DNA from: a virus
Length of the DNA stretch: 42,896 bases
IMG/VR virus record: IMGVR_UViG_3300046373_000086
Span: 1 to 42,896 of that record
Reading direction: 5' to 3' (one strand)
The first letter of the stretch is position 1; the number at the start of each line of letters is the position of its first letter. Of this stretch, positions 37,425 to 42,896 are shown one piece after another. The notes beneath the pieces were generated by a model. The model had not been told where the DNA came from. It saw only the letters and a list, made by a program, of their open reading frames with translations, and made no database searches. Made by a program: the position numbers and the translations under genes.

Positions 37425-39680
37425 TTAGGTGACAGTAGGGTTACACTTAGAAACCCATTGCTGTACTGTTTTTCTTGATACCTGTAGCTTCTCTGCAACC
37501 TCCGATCTATTTAGATTAGGGTTAACTTTAAACAATTCTAAGAACTGTTCATGTTTTGGTTTAGACATATTAAGCCTTAGCATATTTTTAATATCAGCTA
37601 TCTCATTAGAGGATATTTTAATCTTCTTAGACATAGTAATAAAATAATCACTTAGCTTTTCCGCAGCCAATATAGAGGCCTTATTAATCGTTTTAAGCGC
37701 AGGTAATGGCTGGTCGGTATCAAATACCGTAATGCAGTTAATAAGTAACGCAAATCTAGGTATATATGATTTCTGCTTAGGCAGCATAGACTTCATATAT
37801 TCATTCTCATCATCGCTATTTTGTTGGCCTGTAATCTTATTAAAGATACGCTTCCACTCTACCTTCGCCTCGGTATCCATTAACGCTATTACGGGCTTAA
37901 TTTCATCGTCTAAATCATATTCAACTACACCTGAACGAATGGAGTTATAAAAGTTAATTATATAATCGTTGTACCAGTTGATGACGTCATAAGATAATTC
38001 ATTTTCGTTATACTCATCAACAACTAAATCGGGGTAACACAATAGCATACGGTCAATAAAACCATTATCTTTGTTTTCTTCATTATAAAATGTATCAAAT
38101 ATACCGGGTTGAATACCACCAAGTACAGGTATTAAGGGATGAGCTACAAAGGCAGATTTAGCTGTCTTACGGTTTAATGAATAAGACTTCGCAGACCACG
38201 TACTTAGCCAAAACTCCAAATCAGATCCTGCACGGTATTTATTCATATCCTTAATCCAACCTGCAAGCTCATCCTTAAATACACCAACAGAATTTTTGTT
38301 TTCTTCGTGCATATCTACTAATGCCTCCAATGTTATGTCATCAGCTATAAATTGTGTTTTCTTTGGTTTTTTTATCTGTTCTGTATTTTCACGGTCTTTT
38401 TTATCAAGTTCCATGAATGCGTTATACTTATCATAAGCATTAACGAATTTTTTAATTTCCCTATTATTGGCTTTTTGTAGCGGGAACACGATATTATTAA
38501 TAGAAGGAGTTTTACCGATACCCGCTTTACCCACTATGGTAGTCCAAACAGTTGCAGGTTCTACCCACCCTGGCTTAACCTGTATCTTAACACTATTACC
38601 TATAATAACTGATAATACCCATAAAAAAGAACACCCCATGTAATCAACACTACTGTCTAATGTATCACGGCATTGTATCATGTAGTTTTGAATTTCCTTT
38701 GGGAATATCTCAATAGGGAATGTTACTTCATCGTAGTTAATTTTAGGTTCTGCTTGTAATTCTGGTACAGCCTTAACAACCCTGCTTCCGAAATTCTTTT
38801 TATATAACTCTTTTGCGGCCTCACTAAAATTGCCATTATGGTATTTAATCGTGTAAGCGGTGAATGGACTGATTAGTTTTTCGTGTGGGTATATAGTGCC
38901 AGTGCTGAATAAAAACATACACCCGCTATTCTTATACACATATCCGCTGTGAGGTGATGTAGCACCATTACGCTTTATGATATATTTATCCGAAATATTC
39001 TTTACTATCTCAAAATCATCCTCTATAACATCGAAAATATTGGTTTTCTCGTTATAGTCTTGCCACGGTGTGATTTCGGCAGATGGTTCATAATTAAGTT
39101 TGTCGGGTATTATTTTATCAACCTGTTCAACAAAATTATAATATTTACTTATGCCAAATAAAGCATCACGATCTAATACGGATATCTCTTGTATTTGAAA
39201 ATAGCTTTTTTTACTAACTTTATTTTCGTAAATAAAAACGTAGCCACCAATACCTCGAGTTTCTATAATAGCTTCAGTATGGCCTTGTAACTTTGCAATT
39301 TTAGTATTACCTGCAATTTGTTCACACCTGTACAATATATGATACCCACCATTAACAGTTCGGTATATAACAAACTTGTCGTCAAAGTCTAATATATGAT
39401 CACGCAATAATTCAATATATTCAGCCCAAAAATCCTGTTGTTCTTTAAGTGTGGTAAATATTTTTAAATCAATATCAATAACCTCTAAACCATTGTAACC
39501 AGTAATTATACCTACACCTTTAGTAGATGATAATTGGTAGGCGGCCTCAAAGTTTTCCTTTGTAAATGGTTCTGTCTGATATTGCTTCCATGCGATATTT
39601 GGTATTTTTTTATCGCCAACTGTTATAAGTGAAAAACCGCTATCTAATAGCTTTTTGCATTTACCTATATCAACCTTCAT
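37425..39680 (-). CDS. Prim-pol primase with DUF3987-like helicase domain (751 aa)
   Basis: The N-terminal part (about 1-190) is an archaeo-eukaryotic type primase-polymerase: VIDIDLK with Asp69 and Asp71 as metal ligands, and NGGYHILYR with His114. The middle (about 320-600) resembles DUF3987/helicase-like ATPases with Walker A GKAGIGKT (384-391) and an Asp-Glu near DELAGW. The C-terminal 40 residues contain a helix-turn-helix (RSEVAEKLQVSRKTVQQWV). Such proteins prime and unwind phage DNA at the origin, with the host polymerase extending. The 3' end overlaps the iteron region, as if it binds its own gene end. It begins directly after the stop of the 92-aa gene. Confidence 0.85.
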   Translation of the reverse strand: MKVDIGKCKKLLDSGFSLITVGDKKIPNIAWKQYQTEPFTKENFEAAYQLSSTKGVGIITGYNGLEVIDIDLKIFTTLKEQQDFWAEYIELLRDHILDFDDKFVIYRTVNGGYHILYRCEQIAGNTKIAKLQGHTEAIIETRGIGGYVFIYENKVSKKSYFQIQEISVLDRDALFGISKYYNFVEQVDKIIPDKLNYEPSAEITPWQDYNEKTNIFDVIEDDFEIVKNISDKYIIKRNGATSPHSGYVYKNSGCMFLFSTGTIYPHEKLISPFTAYTIKYHNGNFSEAAKELYKKNFGSRVVKAVPELQAEPKINYDEVTFPIEIFPKEIQNYMIQCRDTLDSSVDYMGCSFLWVLSVIIGNSVKIQVKPGWVEPATVWTTIVGKAGIGKTPSINNIVFPLQKANNREIKKFVNAYDKYNAFMELDKKDRENTEQIKKPKKTQFIADDITLEALVDMHEENKNSVGVFKDELAGWIKDMNKYRAGSDLEFWLSTWSAKSYSLNRKTAKSAFVAHPLIPVLGGIQPGIFDTFYNEENKDNGFIDRMLLCYPDLVVDEYNENELSYDVINWYNDYIINFYNSIRSGVVEYDLDDEIKPVIALMDTEAKVEWKRIFNKITGQQNSDDENEYMKSMLPKQKSYIPRFALLINCITVFDTDQPLPALKTINKASILAAEKLSDYFITMSKKIKISSNEIADIKNMLRLNMSKPKHEQFLELFKVNPNLNRSEVAEKLQVSRKTVQQWVSKCNPTVT

Positions 39681-39959
39681 TTAACAAGATTGTAAGTGGT
39701 TTTTCAATGCGGTCTTTATTTTTTCGTTAGCTGTAGAATTATGCAGCATCCATGTAACGTATCGCAATTCTTCATCAGATAGTAAAGAAGAAATTTCGCG
39801 TCCTTTGTATTTGCCAAATGGCATAATAACAATAGGATTGTTTTTTGGGAGGTGCTTAATGTAAGCATCACAACCGTTGCAATAGGCAGTGTCGTGTAAT
39901 TCCGTTTTTACTACGTGGTAATCATTTACCGATCCGCAGCGTTGGCAGGTAATATCCAT
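39681..39959 (-). CDS. Zinc-ribbon and ExoX C-terminal-like protein (92 aa)
   Basis: Numbered from the ATG at 39959, an N-terminal zinc ribbon has CQRC at residues 5-8 and CNGC at about 27-30. The second half, MPFGKYKGREISSLLSDEE, fits the DUF3820/ExoX C-terminal-like domain, where the FGKYKG turn is typical. I chose the later ATG because the earlier one (39995) lies in a terminator stem. It is next to the prim-pol gene with no gap, suggesting a replication role. Confidence 0.72.
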   Translation of the reverse strand: MDITCQRCGSVNDYHVVKTELHDTAYCNGCDAYIKHLPKNNPIVIMPFGKYKGREISSLLSDEELRYVTWMLHNSTANEKIKTALKNHLQSC

Positions 39960-39960
39960 A

Positions 39961-40003
39961 TAAAAAAAATAGCCCGGCGTACTGGAAAGTTTCACGCTCG
40001 GGC
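39961..40003 (-). terminator. Strong leftward terminator with a possible antiterminator partner
   Basis: On the minus strand GCCCGAGCGT (40003-39994) pairs with ACGCCGGGC (39980-39972) with one bulged base, followed by eight T. It ends the early recombination operon and stops 2 nt before the ATG at 39959. The loop contains ACTGGAAAG on the plus strand (39981-39989), whose complement CTTTCCAGT occurs at 40042-40050, so an alternative pairing could open the terminator. Confidence 0.85.
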
Positions 40004-40009
40004 ATATAA

Positions 40010-40040
40010 GTTTAAATTGTTAAACTCGTCCACAAAGATA
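40010..40040 (-). promoter_or_regulatory. TATCTTTG box and palindrome before the replication operon
   Basis: TATCTTTG (40040-40033) matches the -7 consensus, though no TTTG is present at -33. Directly downstream lies GTTTAA-ATTG-TTAAAC (40010-40025), a perfect 6-bp palindrome placed where the start of transcription is expected. It may be an operator site; support is from sequence form only. Confidence 0.35.
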
Positions 40041-40102
40041 GCTTTCCAGTTCTATCCTTGTTAATATTTTTGGTAATGCAATATACTATTTCTTTTTTAT
40101 TT

Positions 40103-40585
40103 TCACAACCCATTAAAGAATTTATCCGCTTCGAGTTCTTTGCGTTCGGCTATGGTTAGGGAGTTGAAATGATATTCATTTATAAAAAGGAGTCCATTAT
40201 CTAAGTATTGAATAATTTTATTAAGCGAATTATCTAAATCCCAAGCGAAGTCTGCATAATAACCGTTATCTCGCAGTTCTTTAATAAAATCATACTGCTC
40301 AACATGGTGATCATTTGACCCTCGCCTCATGGTTCCGTTCTTGTTAAACAGTTCACTGTAACAGGACTTCAATTCCAAAAACAACCCATTATAATGTTTA
40401 GATGGTTTTATGATTTGAAAGTCAGGGTAACCGCGTTTGTATTGCTGTTTGCTATAAACTTGCCTGGCTACGTAGCTGACCTTATTAGCATCTGCACCCC
40501 CGTCAACCTTGAATATTACATTTGGATATTGAAGGCGCATATATTTGCATATTGCGTTTTGTAGTTCTTGTTCTTTTCGGTTCAT
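40103..40585 (-). CDS. VRR-NUC-like PD-(D/E)xK nuclease (160 aa)
   Basis: From the ATG at 40585, two bases after the stop of the 56-aa gene, the product has the VRR-NUC layout: Glu6/Glu8 in the first helix, RGYPDFQII with Asp55, and LELKS with Glu71 and Lys73, then a HVEQYDFIKELRDNGYYA helix. Phage VRR-NUC proteins act as structure-specific nucleases on branched DNA. A longer start at 40621 would overlap the upstream gene in another frame and is less likely. The gene closes the early operon. Confidence 0.82.
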   Translation of the reverse strand: MNRKEQELQNAICKYMRLQYPNVIFKVDGGADANKVSYVARQVYSKQQYKRGYPDFQIIKPSKHYNGLFLELKSCYSELFNKNGTMRRGSNDHHVEQYDFIKELRDNGYYADFAWDLDNSLNKIIQYLDNGLLFINEYHFNSLTIAERKELEADKFFNGL

Positions 40586-40587
40586 AA

Positions 40588-40758
40588 TTATTTTGTTATG
40601 TTCCTTAATGCCTGAGCCCACGCCCAGCTTTCTCTACTTTGGCATCCTAATAAAGAAGTGGTGCCATTTCCATTTTGTAACCAAACCTTATATAATTTCA
40701 TATCCCAAAATCCAATTATTTTAGGATAAATTTTCAACACTTTCTCTTTTGATGTCAT
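40588..40758 (-). CDS. Small hypothetical protein (56 aa)
   Basis: Its ATG overlaps the previous stop as ATGA and its own stop is 2 nt from the nuclease ATG. The product has a KIIGFWDMKLYKVWLQNGNG beta stretch and an SRESWAWAQALRN helix, a beta-hairpin plus helix form. Function unknown. It also sets the true start of the nuclease gene. Confidence 0.58.
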   Translation of the reverse strand: MTSKEKVLKIYPKIIGFWDMKLYKVWLQNGNGTTSLLGCQSRESWAWAQALRNITK

Positions 40759-40967
40759 GTCTTATACCTTTTTAAAATTTCTTCCTTTGTTTCTTCGCAC
40801 GTAAACACATCGCTAAATATTACACGGTCACGTAATATCCAATAACCACGCTCAAAGTTATCATCGTAAGGTAGTTTAGGAGGAGGTTTATATTTGGTTT
40901 TCCCGTCCCCTATATACCCATGTTCCTTAGCCGGGTCTATCCGCTTTTTTTGTCCTTTGTATGGCAT
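40755..40967 (-). CDS. Small basic hypothetical protein (70 aa)
   Basis: A basic, Pro-rich head (YKGQKKRIDPAKEHGYIGD and KPPPKLP) is followed by an aromatic, acidic second half (FERGYWILRDRVIF) that may be a small strand-helix unit. Coupled to the gene upstream by TAATG and to the 56-aa gene by ATGA. No family recognised. Confidence 0.55.
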   Translation of the reverse strand: MPYKGQKKRIDPAKEHGYIGDGKTKYKPPPKLPYDDNFERGYWILRDRVIFSDVFTCEETKEEILKRYKT

Positions 40968-41182
40968 TATAAAAGTTTAGATTTTTTGAGGTAAATATTG
41001 CGTCTGTTATTAGCCTCTCTGTTTCTAATACGCACTTTTATACGTTGTCGTTCATCCCATTTCATAGTGGCCAAGTTTTCAAGCAAGCATTGATCGCGCC
41101 AAAGATACCAGCCACCAGCCTCATTGATAGATTGCTGTATGTTGGCATCTTCAACCTGATTTACTGATGTGTATTCTTTCAT
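40967..41182 (-). CDS. Small basic hypothetical protein (71 aa)
   Basis: A first acidic helix (VNQVEDANIQQSINEAGG) leads to a WYLWRDQ segment and then a strongly basic tail (ERQRIKVRIRNREANNRR). The polarity suggests a nucleic-acid partner. TAATG coupling to the next gene; 22 nt to the one before. No known motif. Confidence 0.52.
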   Translation of the reverse strand: MKEYTSVNQVEDANIQQSINEAGGWYLWRDQCLLENLATMKWDERQRIKVRIRNREANNRRNIYLKKSKLL

Positions 41183-41204
41183 AATCCGATGAATATTTGT
41201 GGGG

Positions 41205-41669
41205 TCATAATTCTATCCATACCCCCATACGTAAAACTTTATTTAAATTTTCTTCGCTGGTAAGAAGGTCAGGCTTGCTTTTGTTTGTATAAGACAAATG
41301 TATTTTCCCGCTTTCGATATGAGTTATCTTTAATTCACAATCGGTCGATACTATCTTAAACCTATTATTCAATGTGAACCTGCTTAATTTAACCTCCGCT
41401 ACTTCTTTTATAATTGGTCTAAAAATCGGCATTTCAGATTTGAGCCCATCGGTGGTAAAAACTTTTTTCTTATTAACATCGCCAATAACTGATTGAACAT
41501 GCCAACCATTATTCCTAAAATGCAAAACCATTAAGTCTTGCTCAGCCAATTCCAATTCAGATTGAGGAACAAGTATTGATTTTTCTTTCTCATCTATCGG
41601 CCATACAAACTGTTTAGCAGCATTGACCCAATAGCTATTACCAGCTAATTTTGTATTTTTCGTAGCCAT
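41205..41669 (-). CDS. Hypothetical protein (154 aa)
   Basis: Mostly beta strands in the second half (AEVKLSRFTLNNRFKIV, ELKITHIESGKIHLSY), with a helical and polar first half. No catalytic motif or membrane segment. It overlaps the end of the 71-aa gene upstream by 32 nt. Its place between recombination genes suggests a recombination or modulation role, but nothing in the sequence proves it. Confidence 0.5.
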   Translation of the reverse strand: MATKNTKLAGNSYWVNAAKQFVWPIDEKEKSILVPQSELELAEQDLMVLHFRNNGWHVQSVIGDVNKKKVFTTDGLKSEMPIFRPIIKEVAEVKLSRFTLNNRFKIVSTDCELKITHIESGKIHLSYTNKSKPDLLTSEENLNKVLRMGVWIEL

Positions 41670-41853
41670 GCTCGTTTACTTTTTCAACAGTTAATAATTC
41701 GTTTTGTAATTGTGTAATGGTTTTGTCTGAAATTGCGATCCTGTGAAATGTATTTCCACCATTTTGAGCGACAATCATTAGTTGTTTTCTTATTGCGCGG
41801 TACTCTATTGTGTCAGTGCGCTCAATGAGTATGTTTTTTAATGTCTTTTTCAT
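41638..41853 (-). CDS. Small hypothetical protein (71 aa)
   Basis: I chose the ATG at 41853, which follows an A-rich leader, over an earlier one at 41913 whose head is coded by a hairpin. The product is basic at the start (KKTLKNILIERTD) and has an IEYRAIRKQLMIVAQNGGN helix and an ending in strands (EHGYEKYKISW). No family recognised. Confidence 0.5.
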   Translation of the reverse strand: MKKTLKNILIERTDTIEYRAIRKQLMIVAQNGGNTFHRIAISDKTITQLQNELLTVEKVNEHGYEKYKISW

Positions 41854-41867
41854 AATATTTTTTTTAA

Positions 41868-41893
41868 CCCCACCTACATTAAGCAAGTGGGGG
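41868..41893. repeat. Hairpin in the leader of the 71-aa gene
   Basis: CCCCAC (41868-41873) pairs with GTGGGG (41887-41892), separated by 13 nt. On the minus strand it is followed by an A run and then the ATG at 41853, so it is not a terminator; it may protect the mRNA or alter ribosome entry. Confidence 0.5.
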
Positions 41894-41903
41894 AATGAAT
41901 AAA

Positions 41904-42260
41904 TTATAGCCAATCAGGTGCAGCGGTTGGTGCAGCAGGAGTTGACGATGAATTATTATTTGAATTTTCACCCCATACAATAGCGTTACCTAAAATTGGG
42001 ATAACTTTCTTTTCTTCTTCGCTCATGGCCGCAAACTTTTCTTTACTAAAAGACTGCTTAACCAAGTGTGTATCCTTCCGGTCGGGTTTTAATTCCTTTA
42101 GTGGAATAGAAGTTGTTTCAAAATAAACAGCGTTCGCACCTTTATAAAGGCTTGCCATTTCAATCGGGATAACTATGCATTCAGTTTGATTTTTACCAAC
42201 TGGCATAATTACTGCGCCCTTAAGTTTTAAGAGGTCTGTTTTAGTTGTGATATTACCCAT
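41904..42260 (-). CDS. Conserved hypothetical protein of the recombination operon (118 aa)
   Basis: A folded first part (about 1-95) with LKGAVIMPVGKNQTECIVI strands and a KDTHLVKQSFSKEKFAAM helix is followed by a flexible Ser/Asn/Ala/Pro tail ending in PDWL. I recall similar proteins next to SSB or annealing genes in Bacteroidota phages. The tail form resembles SSB tails but lacks an acidic Pro-Phe tip. It overlaps the exonuclease stop by 8 nt. May bind ssDNA or the annealing protein; unproven. Confidence 0.55.
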   Translation of the reverse strand: MGNITTKTDLLKLKGAVIMPVGKNQTECIVIPIEMASLYKGANAVYFETTSIPLKELKPDRKDTHLVKQSFSKEKFAAMSEEEKKVIPILGNAIVWGENSNNNSSSTPAAPTAAPDWL

Positions 42261-42896
42261 TGTTATTTTTAGTTATAAGTTCGTTAATGTAAGCCCTGCA
42301 CATTGGCACACGCTGTGCTATCTTTGTTATTTTAGCAGGATCTAAAGTTACTTTAAATGGTTTAATTCTTTTCTCTTGTGGTATTTCAATAAAGCAATCA
42401 AGGGTTGATGACGGGAAAAACTCAGCCTTAAGCTCATCAAAGTATGACTTAGTAAAAACTAAGTTCATTGTTTTTCGATATGCTTCATCCGGATCAACAC
42501 ACCACTTAATTTCACGCTCTACAGTAGCTTTATCTGCATCTATGAGGGTGTAACACACCACACCATTTTTAACACCCCTCATGCTACAATATGAGTTTAC
42601 CTGCCATTCATATTTTTCGTCTGGCAACTCTGTTTCCCACATCGGGAATGTATCTAACGACCATGAGCATTTATTATCGTAAACAATATCATTAACAAAT
42701 AAATCATCAGTTCCCTTTTGATATTCATTTTGTAGCAGTTCTGTATTTTTATATACCATGCCTAAATTAAGTTCCAGGCACATCAGGGTAAATCCGTCTT
42801 CTTCGCTTGCGTTTCCTTTATCAAGGTACTTGCTTTTTATTTCAGGTCGGCGCCCAAACATGCGTTCATTAAGCCATTTTTTGCAATGTGTTTTTG
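42253..42896 (-). CDS. YqaJ/RecB-like PD-(D/E)xK exonuclease, C-terminal part (5' end at 347)
   Basis: The frame is open to the window edge and continues in register into the N-terminal part at 1-347, giving 287 residues in the circular map. Numbered from the joined start, the motifs are Glu105/Glu106 (GNASEEDGF), Asp137-Asp138 (GTDDLF) and Asp147-x-Lys149 (VYDNKCSW), the order found in YqaJ-type exonucleases. An EKYEWQVNSYC helix with Gln follows at about 175-185, matching the QuH-like motif of the family. It degrades one strand for the annealing protein. An internal Met at 42861 is not the true start. Confidence 0.85.
   Translation of the reverse strand, partial: KTHCKKWLNERMFGRRPEIKSKYLDKGNASEEDGFTLMCLELNLGMVYKNTELLQNEYQKGTDDLFVNDIVYDNKCSWSLDTFPMWETELPDEKYEWQVNSYCSMRGVKNGVVCYTLIDADKATVEREIKWCVDPDEAYRKTMNLVFTKSYFDELKAEFFPSSTLDCFIEIPQEKRIKPFKVTLDPAKITKIAQRVPMCRAYINELITKNNNG
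42770..42896. repeat. Direct terminal repeat, right copy (map overlap)
   Basis: Exact copy of bases 1-127. Genes or sites in this stretch are duplicated only by how the map was opened. Any feature count should treat it once. Confidence 0.95.

Larger units (their letters stand above)
37167..37446. repeat. Iteron-like repeat region, candidate replication origin
   Basis: GTGTAACCT occurs seven times in one direction at 37167, 37178, 37188, 37263, 37342, 37406 and 37417, and once inverted as GTTACAC at 37440. GTCACC or its inverse GGTGAC follows several copies (37201, 37272, 37353, 37428). An AT-rich stretch lies at 37280-37340. The region is noncoding except that its right part overlaps the last codons of the prim-pol/helicase gene. 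Direct repeats plus an AT-rich segment beside a replication gene are the usual form of an iteron origin. Confidence 0.75.

Noticed and set aside
37167-37446. CRISPR array
   Set aside because: Repeats are 9 nt with irregular spacing and no uniform spacers; no cas genes nearby. It fits an iteron region.
40103-40621. Longer start for the VRR-NUC-like gene at 40621
   Set aside because: A coupled 56-aa frame ends 2 nt before the ATG at 40585, and the added residues are not part of the nuclease fold.
41904-42260. Annotation as a single-stranded DNA-binding protein
   Set aside because: The flexible tail is SSB-like in form, but the ending PDWL lacks the acidic Pro-Phe tip and the OB fold cannot be seen by eye.

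Overview
The window looks like the complete genome of a tailed, siphovirus-type phage of a Bacteroidota host. The first 127 bases recur exactly as the last 127 (42770-42896). One 287-codon gene reads in frame across that junction, so the molecule is best read as a circular or circularly permuted map of 42769 bp. The host call rests on four things: AT-rich sequence; promoters of the Bacteroidota type (TTTG, about 20 nt, TAnnTTTG); A-rich start regions with little Shine-Dalgarno signal; and two exported proteins with signal peptides cleaved before Gln, as the Bacteroidota Q-rule predicts. A Sphingobacteriaceae-like host is plausible but not proven. No integrase, excisionase, tRNA or CRISPR array was seen.

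Most core genes lie on the minus strand. Read in that direction: (1) an early recombination operon starts at a divergent promoter near 2.5 kb, crosses the map junction, and ends at a terminator at 39961-40003. It holds a DUF6948-like protein, a Gly-Xaa repeat protein, a Rad52-like annealing protein, a PD-(D/E)xK exonuclease, small unknowns and a VRR-NUC-like nuclease. (2) A replication block follows, with a zinc-ribbon/ExoX-C-like protein, a prim-pol/DUF3987 helicase, an iteron-rich noncoding stretch (37154-37446) that may be the origin, a small protein ending in an SSB-like tip, and an N4/N6-type methyltransferase. (3) The packaging and head operon runs from the terminases to the major capsid protein (35729 to 30073), then the connectors, a probable tail tube protein, an assembly protein, the tape measure and the tail tip (to 18937). 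(4) The fibre operon (16266 to 10243) holds two signal-peptide fibre-like proteins, one with sialidase Asp-boxes, then membrane proteins and a stand-alone CheY-like receiver domain. (5) The lysis operon (8860 to 7854) holds two tiny membrane peptides, a GH108 endolysin and a holin-like protein.

Three plus-strand cargo islands interrupt this order: 2608-7857, 9131-10199 and 16369-18893. They contain many tightly packed, often overlapping, small genes, including a Lar-like/DUF551 fusion, a YopX protein, two divergent C5-methyltransferase-like proteins, a possible ribbon-helix-helix protein and a zinc-ribbon protein. Each island starts with a promoter sharing an extended -33 block close to AAATAAATTTG, and the same block drives the early leftward operon. 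This suggests one regulatory class for islands and early genes. Late minus-strand operons instead have a TAnnTTTR box only 3-4 nt before the ATG.

Three methyltransferases plus a Lar-like protein point to heavy investment against restriction. The least expected parts are the receiver domain set among small membrane proteins, the exported fibre-like proteins, the iteron region beside the SSB-tip protein, and a perfect 20-bp hairpin inside the Lar/DUF551 gene.
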